Source: Allodiplogaster sudhausi (Eukaryota > Nematoda > Chromadorea > Rhabditida > Diplogasteridae). From it: 64,000 bases of DNA. The first letter of the stretch is position 1. Every line of letters begins with the position of its first letter. Below are positions 46,411 to 58,374 of the stretch, in pieces. The notes beneath the pieces were generated by a model, which saw only the letters and a program-made list of their open reading frames with translations, did no database searches and was not told where the DNA came from. A program made the translations under genes and the position numbers. The DNA lies in assembly GCA_945643635.1 (NCBI GenBank), contig CALZFC010000044.1:1522001-1586000 (forward strand). The letters run 5' to 3'.

Positions 46411-47595
46411 CCCCCGTCAAATCAGACCGGGCTTTCCACATCCCGTTCAGAGCCAAGATGGATCTCGAGCAGCGCATCAAAGCGTACCGCTTCGTCGCGT
46501 ACTCGGCGGTGGCCTTTTCCGTGGTCGCCGTCCTCTCGGTGTGCGTGACCCTCCCGATGGTCTACAACTACGTCCACCACGTCAAGCGCACCATGAACAA
46601 CGAGATCACCTTCTGCAAGGTTTGGGGCCATTCTATTTTCAGTCAATTTCATTTTTTATTTACATTTTCTTATAAAATCATAAAGGTTGGCTCTAAGAGT
46701 AATCCTAATGATGTTTCTTTCAGGGATCCGCCAAGGACATCTGGTCCGAGGTCCACCACCTGAAGAACCTCCCCAATGGCAACCGTACCGCCCGTCAGTC
46801 TGGCTACGGAGACGCCCCCGTCATCGGAGGCTCTGCTTCTTCTGGAGGCTGCGACGCCTGCTGCCTGCCCGGCCCCCCTGGCCCGGCCGGTACCCCTGGC
46901 AAGCCCGGACGCCCCGGAAAGCCCGGAGCTCCTGGACTTCCCGGAAACCCTGGCCGCCCGCCCCAGCAGCCTTGCGAGCCCATCACTCCTCCTCCCTGCA
47001 AGCCTTGCCCCCAGGGACCTCCCGGCCCTCCCGGACCTCCTGGCCAGCCCGGAGATGCCGGATCTCCCGGACAGCCCGGTCAGCCTGGTAACGATGCTGC
47101 CCCTGGCCAGCCTGGACCCAAGGGACCTCCCGGCCCGCCCGGAAACCCTGGAGCTCCTGGTGCCCCCGGAGAGCCCGGTACCCCTGCCCAGAGCGAGCCC
47201 CTCATCCCCGGAGAGCCTGGACCTGCTGGCTCCCCCGGACCCCAGGGACCTCCTGGCCAGCCAGGACAGCCCGGACAGGACGGACAGCCCGGCCAGCCCG
47301 GACCCAAGGGACCTCCTGGCCCCGACGGCCAGCCTGGTGCCGATGGAAACCCCGGTGCCCCTGGACCCGCTGGACCCCCCGGCGGCGCCGGCGAGCGCGG
47401 TATCTGCCCCAAGTACTGCGCCATCGACGGCGGAGTCTTCTTCGAGGACGGCACTCGCCGTTAAGAAGCTTCTCCTTTCTCGAGCCTCCACCACAACTGA
47501 AGACATCTTCTTGTGGAGCGCCTTAACTATTTTCTCAGATAATAAAAACGAGTTTCACTCTGAATTGTGTTATGACAACATCAAATGTAAATATG
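46411..47595 (+). repeat. Left arm of collagen inverted repeat (1185 bp)
   Basis: Reverse complement of 49041-50225. It covers the leader, both exons, the intron and the 3' untranslated region with no indel, and I could find only a handful of base differences. Beyond each end the similarity stops abruptly. Confidence 0.9.
46458..47464 (+). CDS. Cuticle collagen 1, 300 aa
   Basis: Exons 46458-46619 and 46724-47464. Structural collagen of the worm exoskeleton, secreted by hypodermis. N-terminal cytoplasmic and membrane anchor region ([20 protein letters not shown]), then a likely proprotein-convertase site RTAR (75-78), a Cys-rich block ([12 protein letters not shown]) and Gly-X-Y domains. The Gly-X-Y runs are interrupted by [18 protein letters not shown] and [12 protein letters not shown], ending in [20 protein letters not shown]. 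The pattern and cysteine clusters match a common nematode cuticle collagen subgroup of about 300 residues. The TATA box at 46397 and short leader suggest strong, moult-phased transcription. AATAAA is at 47541. The protein is identical, as far as I can compare, to that of collagen 2. Confidence 0.95.
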
Positions 47596-47641
47596 TATAT
47601 CGATGAAATAAATTTTCTTGGAGATAAGGAGAAAAAGAAAA

Positions 47642-47804
47642 ACTAGAAGCAGAAAATTCATCTCCTACTTGTTACACCATTTGAAAGGCTTACATGACTC
47701 TGGTTTTGTTGAGTGTATGAGGGATGAGCGGAGATGGCATACGAGAAACAGTGATACAATTGAAATGTTGTGTTTTTCTGATGGTGAGAAAGATTTAGGG
47801 ACAA
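47642..47804. repeat. Inner diverged inverted repeat, left arm
   Basis: Matches the complement of 48648-48822: CTAGAAG, CTACTTGTTAC, TTGAAAGGC, ACGAGAAACA and TCTGATGGTGAGAAAGATTT occur in the same order with many substitutions and indels between them. It lies downstream of collagen 1 at the same relative place as its partner lies downstream of collagen 2. Confidence 0.75.
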
Positions 47805-48647
47805 CGCAGGAACGGAAGCGAAAAAAGGTTTTGAAAAAAGGAATACAAATGGGCAATATAGACTGATGGTGAATAATAAATTGTCGTGTCATACAGAAAC
47901 ATGTGTATGGCATATGCAGGGTTTGAAATAGGACTGCATGGTGAAAACTTTCTTCAAAGGAGGACCACTTCATTAATTCTGCAAGCAAAATCACAAGAAT
48001 GCATGCTAAATTGCTTGTTTTATCATATTAATCACTTCATTTAACTTTTTAAAATGTTTATATTCACTTCATATATTTAGATACTTCTAAAATATTCATG
48101 TTATATACTTGATTAACTAACATTAAAAGAACGGCATTGTGACTAATTTTTCATTGTCAAATTGAAGGCTTCGCTATTTCGCTTTTCTGAACGGTTTTCA
48201 TGTCACAATTGCAACAAAAAGTAATCTTATAAGGAAATTCAATTCTATACTAGCTAAACTTTTTGGAAGCAGCCATAGACGTTATTTTAACGTTAACTTA
48301 TGCTAAATATTAGCAATTGTTAATGTAATTCATTCAAACTTAATTAAAAAAGTATAAAGCACGAGAAGAAATGTCCTAATCCTATTGGAGGTTCAAAGGC
48401 GAGAGTATATATTGCCTGGTGTCAACATTCACTTAAGAAACTCAATTTTGACGGCTCTTGACCACTTTTCTCATTTCCCTTTGTCTATCATTTTTCTTGC
48501 CCTTTTGCTTGCTGAATACTATCAAAGAAAAGCCTCGGTGGTTTTCAACGCAGATTTTAATATGATTACTCTTTCTTGGTTCATGAACTGATTGCTTGAT
48601 AAAATGAACTGAAATTTTCGAAAACTTCTTAAGAATCCGGTATAGTT

Positions 48648-48822
48648 TTGTCCCTAAATCTTTCTCACCATCAGAAAAACACCGAATTTCAATTTTATCC
48701 GTGTTTCTCGTAATCCCCCCTCCGTTCATGCTTCATGTACTCGAAAGTTAGCATAACCAGGCACATTATAGTATGCCTTTCAATTGGCGTAACAAGTAGT
48801 AGAAGAATTTTGTCTTCTAGTT
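48648..48822. repeat. Inner diverged inverted repeat, right arm
   Basis: Partner of 47642-47804. The shared anchor AAATCTTTCTCACCATCAGA is exact while the rest is clearly more diverged than the 1185-bp collagen arms. Confidence 0.75.
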
Positions 48823-49040
48823 GAATGCCATTTTGGAGAACCCTCTGAGGCAGAAAAAAAAATTGAAAATGATATTCTCCCCATCATTTCAATACCTCCT
48901 CATAAATATGTATGTACATATGTATTCATCGCCATCATTCACATTCGTTCGCTCTAACCGTAATGTGTGGATACATATCTAACAGTGTTTTCAGCTTATC
49001 ATTGATTACTCCGAGTTCATTGACTTCATGATATCATATT

Positions 49041-50225
49041 CATATTTACATTTGATGTTGTCATAACACAATTCAGAGTGAAACTCGTTTTTATTATCTG
49101 AGAAAATAGATAAGGCGCTCCACAAGAAGATGTCTTCAGTTGTGGTGGAGGCTCGAGAAAGGAGAAGCTTCTTAACGGCGAGTGCCGTCCTCGAAGAAGA
49201 CTCCGCCGTCGATGGCGCAGTACTTGGGGCAGATACCGCGCTCGCCAGCGCCGCCGGGGGGTCCAGCGGGTCCAGGGGCACCGGGGTTTCCATCGGCACC
49301 AGGCTGGCCGTCGGGGCCGGGAGGTCCCTTGGGTCCGGGCTGGCCGGGCTGTCCGTCCTGTCCGGGCTGTCCTGGCTGGCCAGGAGGTCCCTGGGGTCCG
49401 GGGGAGCCAGCAGGTCCAGGCTCTCCGGGGATGAGGGGCTCGCTCTGGGCAGGGGTACCGGGCTCTCCGGGGGCACCAGGAGCTCCAGGGTTTCCAGGCG
49501 GGCCGGGAGGTCCCTTGGGTCCAGGCTGGCCAGGGGCAGCATCGTTACCAGGCTGACCGGGCTGTCCGGGAGATCCGGCATCTCCGGGCTGGCCAGGAGG
49601 TCCGGGAGGGCCGGGAGGTCCCTGGGGGCAAGGCTTGCAGGGAGGAGGAGTGATGGGCTCGCAAGGCTGCTGGGGCGGGCGGCCAGGGTTTCCGGGAAGT
49701 CCAGGAGCTCCGGGCTTTCCGGGGCGTCCGGGCTTGCCAGGGGTACCGGCCGGGCCAGGGGGGCCGGGCAGGCAGCAGGCGTCGCAGCCTCCAGAAGAAG
49801 CAGAGCCTCCGATGACGGGGGCGTCTCCGTAGCCAGACTGACGGGCGGTACGGTTGCCGTTGGGGAGGTTCTTCAGGTGGTGGACCTCGGACCAGATGTC
49901 CTTGGCGGATCCCTGAAAGAAACATCATTAGGATTACTCTTAGAGCCAACCTTTATGATTTTATAAGAAAATGTAAATAAAAAATGAAATTGACTGAAAA
50001 TAGAATGGCCCCAAACCTTGCAGAAGGTGATCTCGTTGTTCATGGTGCGCTTGACGTGGTGGACGTAGTTGTAGACCATCGGGAGGGTCACGCACACCGA
50101 GAGGACGGCGACCACGGAGAAGGCCACCGCCGAGTACGCGACGAAGCGGTACGCTTTGATGCGCTGCTCGAGATCCATCTTGGCTCTGAACGGGATGTGG
50201 AAAGCCCGGTCTGATTTGACGGGGG
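49041..50225 (-). repeat. Right arm of collagen inverted repeat (1185 bp)
   Basis: Complement of 46411-47595, equal length. Differences noticed are synonymous codon changes in the exons and one A/T change in the 3' untranslated region. The intron is identical by eye. Confidence 0.9.
49172..50178 (-). CDS. Cuticle collagen 2, 300 aa (inverted duplicate)
   Basis: Exons 50178-50017 and 49912-49172. The protein matches collagen 1 (46458-47464): same membrane anchor, RTAR site, Cys clusters and Gly-X-Y interruptions. I noticed about five base differences in the coding sequence, all synonymous, for example GCTGGC for GCCGGC near the C-terminus and AAC for AAT in LPNGN. The promoter is different upstream of the 1185-bp arm (own TATAAAA at 50243-50237), so the two copies could be expressed at different times. 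Confidence 0.95.
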
Positions 50226-51660
50226 CAGGGGCGAGCTTTTATAGCGGTGGGCATGAATGGTGCTCAAGGCAGTGCTGGACTGCTCGGGGGCTGGTGTAAT
50301 GCGATGGGCGGAGGTTGCGAGGGAGGATGGTGAATGGCAATGGTGGAGAGGAGAGAGATAGAGCAAGAGAGAGAGAGAGAGTGAGAGAGAGAGAGGAAAA
50401 AAGAGAGCGAGAGTGAAAAAGAGAGAGAGAGAGAAAGGGTCTAGAGGGGACAACAGAGAGGAAGAGGTAACAAGGGCAAGCAGAGGAAGATGAAAGGGGC
50501 ATAAGAGAAAAGTGGCTAAGCGAGGCAGAGAGACGGATGAGAAAGATAGTGAACATCAAGAGAGCACGAGAGACGCAGAGACATAAAGGGAACCTCTTTT
50601 CACGCCAAGGGCATGAGTCACATTGTAATGCGTAACGGCCTCGGCAGCAAGACAGGTAAAAGTGAAAGGGAAACGGCCGTTTATCTCCCCCCCCCCCCCT
50701 CCAACTAAAGCCAAAGTCAGAGGCAAAAAGGGGAAGAGCCCGTTCGGCCTCGCCCTTGCTTATTCCGCGGCAGCCTGTCCTTTCTTTCTGTCTTTCTTTC
50801 TTTCTTTCCAATTTGAAGGAATAACCGGGCAAGCGAAGTTTTAGAGCCATTTGGATGAGTATTTCTTGCAAGGTGGTAGTTTTCTCACGTATTGTTATTT
50901 TTAAAATATTTCCTGAAAATATGTTTTACATATGTGTTCGGTTGGAGTAGTTTACAATTTACATTCAATAGTATAAATGCACTTTTTGAGGTGAGATTAA
51001 GTATTGATGCATAGACGATAGCAAAAAAAGGACAAGAATTGTGACAGGAAGTGCATACTCTCGAGTGCATCGCACAAAACTCTTTAGCAGCACTCGATTG
51101 AAGATACGAGAGAAGTAGGCAGCAGCGAATGGGCACTTCAACTGCTTTCGCTTTCAACTGCGCAAAAAGAGATTCAATGAATCTGAAAGGCGCAAGCGAT
51201 CAACGATTTCACCTCTTTGCTTGGCATGAATTACTCTTGAATTTGAACAGCTTGGTAAAGAAGATGAACAAAATAGAAATGTTGCAGGGAGCTTTGAACA
51301 TCACTACACTTCGTTCACTGTTCGTTATTTGCTATCGAGTGAACCTTATATCTTTACATTGCAGAGGGTAGATAAGATTTTTTTGTCTGGCAAATGCTTT
51401 TCAATTACGAATAATTCTGTTCGTTAGAAAAAAACAATGTTCTGCATAACAATCAGGCCAATTACGCACAGTTTATCTGTACATCAGTCGAGTGTGCTCA
51501 TGGAGATGCTGCGAGAGAGAGGAAGAGAAGAGGATGGAGGTGCCGAGACTACGGGAGGGAGAGAGAGAGAGAGAGAGAACGGGAGAGTGAAGGGCGCGAA
51601 GATGCTTCGGATAGTGAGAACGCTTGCTGAGAAGCACGAGAGATGCCGTCGCAGGCATCA
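50226..51660. other. Upstream of collagen 2 and downstream of the small membrane gene
   Basis: GA-rich on + (CT-rich for the collagen strand) at 50350-50600, a poly(C) tract near 50687, a TTTC repeat at 50780-50810 and AT-rich sequence. A 90-codon minus frame at 50885-51157 starts MKAKAVEVPIRCC but has no family signature. I do not call it. Confidence 0.5.
50237..50243 (-). promoter_or_regulatory. TATA box of collagen 2
   Basis: TATAAAA on the minus strand, about 60 bp before the ATG. It lies just outside the duplicated arm, so it is not a copy of the TATATAA element of collagen 1. Confidence 0.7.
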
Positions 51661-52593
51661 TCAACGACGGCTGCTGCTGTGGCCTGTATTCTTGACCTGA
51701 AGGAAGGAAAGTGAAGACTGGTCAATTCTACAACTTGCCTAATTCAAAGGATAATTATAGGTAGCCTTCTTAGGCTTTCTATACTTCTTTCTTATATCCA
51801 TTTGATTCTATGTTATCATCTATCGGGGATATATAGTATACTTAAACTGTATATACTATATTCCTTCCACCGTAATCTATCTCGATCGTACCTTGACGGC
51901 ATTTTTGACTGGCAATCTGCCGCGGTAGCGACCGCAGCAGAGACCGAAGGGCGGCTGCGAGGGAATGTCGCCGCGAGTGTAGAGAAGCAGCGGCTGGAGG
52001 ACGAGCATGCAGAAGGCCCACATCGAGCCAATCATCCACACCAGACAGATCGGACCAGCCGCTAGGTCCCACCTGGAAAGAGTGGAGAGCTTGAGCGGAG
52101 AGAGAGAGAGGGTAAAAGGAGAGGGAGGGATAATGAGAATGAGGAAAAATGTGATATATAGTGATACATATTGCGATTATCACTTTAGGAGATATACAAT
52201 ATTAAAGTTCAGCAAGATCCGTGTTGAATAGCGCAGAAAGGACGATTCAGGAAATTTTTTAGCTCTGATGATAAGTATGGTTTGAAGGTCGGAGCAATTG
52301 TTCAAGCAGAGCGCACACGAACAAATTTCATTTTAGCTATGTAGATCCTTATTTTATCTGCAAAATCAGTCGTTTATATTTCTGCTCTTTTAAAGGAAGG
52401 CACCATGAATAGGAGCAAAAAAACTGAATTCTTCTTGCTTGTGTTGCTGGAAAAGAATAATAGTAAGGACAAAGTCCCTTCTTTGGGATTCGGGACTTCG
52501 AGAATGCTTTAAAAAATTAATCCACGATTCATAGTATTATAACCATGCATGGCGGACGTAGTTGTAATCAGCCAGATCGGCCTCGTCAGCCAT
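51661..52593 (-). CDS. Small two-segment membrane protein, 88 aa, family not recognised
   Basis: Exons 52593-52544, 52072-51892 and 51696-51661. Phases close and the donors and acceptors are canonical. The N-terminus is acidic (MADEADLADYNYVRHAWW). The middle is strongly hydrophobic (GPICLVWMIGSMWAFCMLVL, continuing to the Tyr before TRGD), probably one long or two short membrane spans. After that come TRGDIPSQPPFGLCCGRYRG with a Cys pair and a basic tail ending SSSRR. Good codon use and clean introns support a real gene. I do not recognise the family and assign no function. A longer isoform could read through the last donor. Confidence 0.65.
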
Positions 52594-54666
52594 TCTCCGT
52601 CGGTGAGAAGAGAAGAAATGAGCGTGGTGAAATAAGTTGGCTCGAATGAACTACTCGAATTTGCGTGAAAGGATGACATGGCTCGTCATCTTTAGAGTGC
52701 AACGACTATGGACTTTGAGTACAGAATAAAGCTCATCATTTAAAATACGTTTACGAATGAGGACTTTCTCTTTCATTTGAGTTCATTCTGAACGGAAATA
52801 ACAATCATAACTGGTTGGCCAGACATAATATGCATAACTTGTATTTCTTTTGTACATTCGCAGATCACAAGGAATGTTGTTTTTGTAGGCATTTCATTTT
52901 ATACAATTGTTTTATTACTGATGTAATTATTTACATCTGAATGAGGTTTTTGTATTTCTTTTATCTGTGGTTATCGTGTCATTAGTTCATGAGCATTGAG
53001 CAAACTTCTTGTGACGTTATTGTTATAATGCGATGACATCTCCATTACAAGGCTGGTCTCCATGCGCACTCGTAATACAATCTTTTGATGAACTTCCTCG
53101 TTCTTTCTTCTAAACAACTCCCTATGTCTCTTTTGTCATGGCGAGATTATGATTTAGCCCTCCTTTGCTATTTTCTATGTAGCCAACCAGGTCTTATGAC
53201 TGAAATGTTCTTTGCGTCTTTCCTTGCAATCCTCTGGCAAAAAAAAACCTTACCCTTTCTAGCAAAAGTCCCGTTCTATAATCTTTCTTTTTAGGATAAA
53301 GGCATTAAAGTTTGGTACCTTAAATGATTTCACCGTACCTTCAGTTTCATTCTTACTCCGCGTGTATGGTGTAGGCCCGAGACACATTTGCCCACATTTT
53401 CGCACGCCCAAACACGATACAAATTCATTTCAAGGATTATTGTATGAGAGCTCCAGAAATTGAAGTAAGTTTGAAGAGGTTTCGCTTAAAGTTGGTGTAA
53501 CTAAGTTGCTTTGTTGTGAAAACAAAGTGAAAATATGTTCGATCATGAATTTAGTTTTCTCCGCATGTTGACTTACCGTGAGTATTTGTCAAGATACTGA
53601 TAAGCCTTTTATTTTGTTATTTTAAAGGGTATAAATTCAGAATATATGTTGTGTGGTTTAAACATTTGTTTTGCTACATTCAAGCGGAAACTCTAGTATA
53701 CTACCAAAATGACCCTTATTCAAAGCATACGTTTTTTACCTGATAACATTATTTTTTATTTAGACAGGTTTCGCATATCAAAAAGAAATCAAATTTTCAA
53801 TGTGCTTGGGCTACAATCTATCTTGGAGTGCCCATTATGATGCATCATTTATGCATAGATATATAACTCATTTGAGGTATGTATGCATATAACATACATA
53901 GGTATATTCATTAAACGCCAACTAATTTCTGAATTTAAAAATAATTCTAAAACTATTATTATATAAATTTTTATTGCACGTATTATGAATTTGAATACAG
54001 TAAATTACAAAAAAAATAAAGCAAGGTCCGTGTAAATAGTTATTTCTGCCAGTGTATGATAGAGCTCCATTGAACTGTGAAGAGGAGATCTATGGAGTAA
54101 GGGCGGGGCAGATTCATAAGTCTCGTACATGGAATGAATATATTCATTTGGCATTTATGCCTGCAGACATATCCATAAATGCCCATATATGTAAATAGCA
54201 AGTTCAGCGACCACGGTCAGGCGCACCAGATTTTCGGCGGATTATTTCAAACCATCAAAGATCTATCAGAAACTTTAATCATAATCTTAGCTTGTTGGAA
54301 GCTTTTACACTATTTTGATGAAAATCATTTAAAAAAAAACCATTTTTTTTCAGATTTGTAATGAAATTTTGTAGCAACTTTGTGACCATATAATGCTCGG
54401 ATACCTTACGATTCCCAATATTTTCCCAAATAAGGAAGACTTCTTTATCTTTACCAACTTTGTGTTAGCAAGGAAGTCATGCGCTCCAGATTTTCGACGG
54501 ATTATTCTGCTACTTTAACCACGCGAATCAGATTCTGTCTATGATAATTGCAAGTCTAAAGGGCGTTAAATTCCTTATAAATAGGCTGTATTCTTACCCT
54601 TTGCACGTGTCTATTCATTCATTCACTTTCAGCCTGTTGAGCCTGTGCCATTTTCTAGCCTGAACA
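52594..54666. other. Intergenic region
   Basis: AT-rich with no supported exon. A 69-codon frame at 53085-53294 looks accidental. Near-repeats of AGATTTTCGGCGGATTATT (54229) and AGATTTTCGACGGATTATT (54485) are the only structure noticed. Confidence 0.45.
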
Positions 54667-57600
54667 ATGGTGCTGTTTCACACGATCGTTGGTGTTCTTC
54701 TCGGCATTAGTTGTATGGCCGTGGTGAGGACTTTGCTATGTGTTCATATTCATGAAACCGTTCCAAAAAAAAGGTGTAGCGCTTCAGATAGCATCTCTAA
54801 GACTTCAAAAGGCTTTTACCGTATGATTAATTAATTTATTAATTATCAAAAATAAAATAAAAAGTTGATCTTCTGGGAATTACAGCTGTGCATCAATGTG
54901 CTCGTCCTCTATGCAATGGTACGCGGTGGACTGCTCCGTCGCTCGGCCAGCCCCGTCTACGTCATCTCCAGTCAGGTCATCATCGCTGACTGCTTCATGA
55001 TTCTCGTGCATCTCGGCTACTTTGTGCCGAGCATGATTCAGCAGGTTCGTCATTGCCTTGTACTTAGCCGCGTGCAGTGACGTGCACTGGATCAGAGTTC
55101 GATTCTTCTGTGGGCCCAATAAAATAGCCTCATCATGCTTCATTTACTTTATTTTGAGGGAAAATAGTAGTTCAAAAGTTTGTAAAGCTTTCGTTAAGTA
55201 ATCCGGTTCCGTTATTGAATAGCAATAATCAACGCAAATTGTATTGAACATGAGCTTTGAGCTGTCACTTGTAATCCACGCCAGACAGATTAGACCTACG
55301 GCGTATTATTGCATAATATATAGAAAGGGGGAAGAGTAAAAAGACTAAAATAGCCCTTAAGCCTCATTTGCTTCATCTACATAGAGTGAAATGTTCGGAA
55401 ATTTGCAAAGCTTTTTATAGTGAAACGATCAAGAATTTGAGCAGCAATCCAAACCGACTCCTGTTTGAATGGTAATAATTAACACTAAACCAACTCAGCA
55501 TGATTTTTGAATGTTCACTTGCAAACGCTAACTAGAAAGCCATTTATCATTTAGTTTCCAAACAACCGGCTATACTGTAGTAGCCTTTTAAAAAATGAAC
55601 CTGTTGAACCATCGAGTACTGTGATGTTTCACATGGAGATTTAAAAAAATTACAAATTAGCCAGGTATCATTTGCAAAAGTTAAAGGAACTATCCATGGA
55701 GTTTAAAAGCCGCTTGTGCAGAACTAACGTTTGAATTCGCGCATGATAATGCAAAAAGTTTTGGCGGTATGCTAGCCCAGTATCTATCACTACAAACTAG
55801 ACTGTGTGAGTCTTTTTCTCTCTGCCTCTCTTCTCTTCCCTCGAATCTCAAGCGTAGCTTGCCGCTTCGCACCTAGTTTTCACCTTCTTTCTGGTAGAAT
55901 GAGGGTGTGCATGCGGACAAAATAGGCAAGGGGTGATGACGTCACTCCCTAAATTCTACAATACGACGAGGGGAAAATGTGGTTTTTCTACTCAGGGCCC
56001 CTTCAGGACGCATTCTGACTTTTCCTAACGATGTTTCTAATTTGACCGGATAGTATTATCAAAAAAATCAGCAACATTGTAATCTCCATGGACAGCTCCT
56101 TTAATGCGTAAATCAGCTGCTGATTGAAACAATTACAAAGCTAATAACCAATATTTAACAAAGTCAAAAAAGTTGTAATTTAATGACATTATCAGAGCTT
56201 CCTCTTCCCTGCTGGCATTAGCGATTGGCGTCTTGGCGCTGTCTCCACCTTGTTCATGGTCTGCTGGTATCACACGTCGCTTAGCCACATCTTCCTCGCA
56301 ATCAATCGGTTTCAATTTCGTCACTTCAAAGAAAAAGTGGCTTTTCGGTTTTGTTCAAAAATCCCGAATCGGAATGTTTCCATATAAATCCAAAAAAAAA
56401 GAAGAAATGAGAAAGGATTTTTGCGGGAAAGAGCAAAGAATGATGTTGCTTTTCACAGCTTTTTCGTCGTCGTCTTCTACCGATGGAATGTGTTCACTCG
56501 TCCGCGTGTCATTTTCCTGTGCGTGGTCGTCTATGCGCTCTCCTTCACTCTCGCCATAACAACGCAGTATCTCACGCCATGCTGCAAGTCAGTTTCAAGA
56601 ATATATGACAAAGGAAAATATTATACACATGTATGCCTTTCAGAAATAGTTCAAAAATATTTTTTTTCTCAATAAAGTGTCAAATGTACTCATAATCACC
56701 ATGCAATATGAGAGAAAAGTCCATTCATTGTTTGTGGATTCGCTCATCGAACAAAACGCACTTCGAACTTGTTTTACAGTCCAGGGGACGCAGTGCAGTT
56801 GAACCCAGTGAAATTTACTGCGTAGAAAAGAAAAAGCTGAAAAGAAGGTATCGTCACAGTTTTTTTTGAAGCATTCTTCAGATTCCTCTTCGAATTCGAG
56901 TTCTACTCGTACATCTACGAGCCATCTCCGACAGGACTGCTGAACTACTCGAACGAATATGTTGATTTACCTCTAAACTCAACTTCGACATCCCTCTCGA
57001 TTCTCTGCTATTCTGCGGTTCGTATATTCTATTCCTTATATTTAAATAGATTCAGCACTAAAACGTCTGCGCACATATGTTCATGTGTGTTTGCATACAA
57101 ACGAATCTTTTGTGAAAAAGCTTGGAGGACACAGTTCAACATGTTGCGCAAAAAGGTCCATGTGTTTGCAAAGTACGACACAAAAAAAGAATGAAGTTTC
57201 ATCGAGGATATATCTCATATTAATATAACTTAAAGGAGCACTAGACCGTAATCTATTTGAATTTTCACGACCATTGTGGTCGCGTCACTTTAATTCGAAC
57301 GCTCTCTCTACTTTGACTCATGGTCATGTAAAAAGGGTCGAATTGAAATATTTCTATGTCGTTAAACGCATTCATAGGTGCATGCAAACATAGATAAGCA
57401 TGTGCTCATTCCAATATGAGTCAAAATAAGTTTTAAAAGAACTGGAATGATCTACCAGATTGTCATCACGATGCGTCGGGCGCGATCGAGCAGCCATCTC
57501 AGCGACCAAGTAGCGCACAAGAGAAGACGACGTGAATACAGGTATGCTCTTTGGATCCATCTACTGACTTACTGATTGGTATAGCAAATTTTTAAAGCGA

Positions 57601-58374
57601 TCGATCAAATGAGTTGTAGACTTGAATATTTTCTTGAGTTCTCATGTAATAAGAGAATTAATGACAGAGCCACAACTTAGTGCGCCCATTGAGGGGTTGA
57701 ACTCGTGCGTCTCACTTTGCCATACATGCCACTTGGCACTTCCAGATACGCGATGCAGTTCTGCGCGATGGCCGCCTTCTACACGTTCGCATGGGTCTCC
57801 TTCCGCGTCTTTCCAGTGATCGTCGGCTCCGGTGACGTTGCCTTCTTTGCGCTCACGGTTCTCTGCGTCCTCTGCAACAGCGCCATGAATGCGTTCGTCT
57901 ACCTCTCGACGAACCAGGAGGTTCGAGGAGCGGTGCGGGATTTGATCGAGTAAGAGAGAGAGACAGAGAGAGAGACATCGGAACTACAGGATGAGAGTGA
58001 AAACGTCATGATATTATTTGTACGAAATTCATATAATGATGTGACAAAAGTTTACAGTGCCGTGTAAGATGCAGAATTTTCGTTGTAGAATAAAAAATAG
58101 TACTGACGATAATCATAGGGATATTAGTAAGAGGAAGGGAGTGTTAAGTGTGACGTGGTTGCATGGAAAGTATATACATAAGCAAAATAATTTTTCCGGC
58201 TAAATTAATTTTTAAATCCAGATTCGGGCCGAACTCTCGCGCGCTCTGCATAAGCGTCGCAACGATGGACGATCGACGACCATCTCGTCATTGACAGCCG
58301 CACGCTCCAGCCAAGGAGGAGGAGGGCACAGCAACGCTTCCGTCACTGGAGCCAATTCCTCCAGTCGCGCGTGA
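54667..58374 (+). CDS. 7TM serpentine receptor (srx-like), 334 aa
   Basis: Eight exons: 54667-54723, 54886-55044, 56196-56308, 56459-56587, 56882-57017, 57459-57541, 57746-57920 and 58222-58374. All phases close. Seven hydrophobic segments are visible. Motifs are ISSQVIIADCFMILVHLGYF (TM2), HTSLSHIFLAINRFF (TM3 end, NRF in the DRY position), ITTQYLTPCCK (TM4 and a Cys pair) and CNSAMNAFVYLSTNQE (TM7). The tail is IRAELSRALHKRRND followed by a Gly/Ser-rich end. It is not closely related to the receptors at 15.8 and 20.0 kb. Srx is the closest class by eye. If the exon 7 donor at 57921 is skipped, translation continues VRGAVRDLIE and stops at 57953, giving an alternative short tail. The 1.15-kb intron 2 is the longest. 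Confidence 0.82.

Larger units (their letters stand above)
47596..49040. other. Spacer of the collagen inverted pair
   Basis: 1.45 kb between the two arms with no gene. It contains a second, diverged inverted pair (47642-47804 against 48648-48822) and a central AT-rich part. Confidence 0.7.

Noticed and set aside
45799..46548. 249-codon frame upstream of collagen 1
   Set aside because: It consists of CT microsatellite translated as Ser/Leu and then reads the collagen leader out of frame.
46670..47606. Long open frames on other strands and frames across both collagen genes (up to 278 codons)
   Set aside because: They are shadows of Gly-X-Y repeats in GC-rich codons. The + strand collagen frame has the membrane anchor, intron and cysteine blocks, and the others do not.
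50885..51157. Minus-strand 90-codon gene beside collagen 2
   Set aside because: It starts with ATG but has no signal peptide, motif or splice partner. Composition is like the surrounding non-coding DNA.
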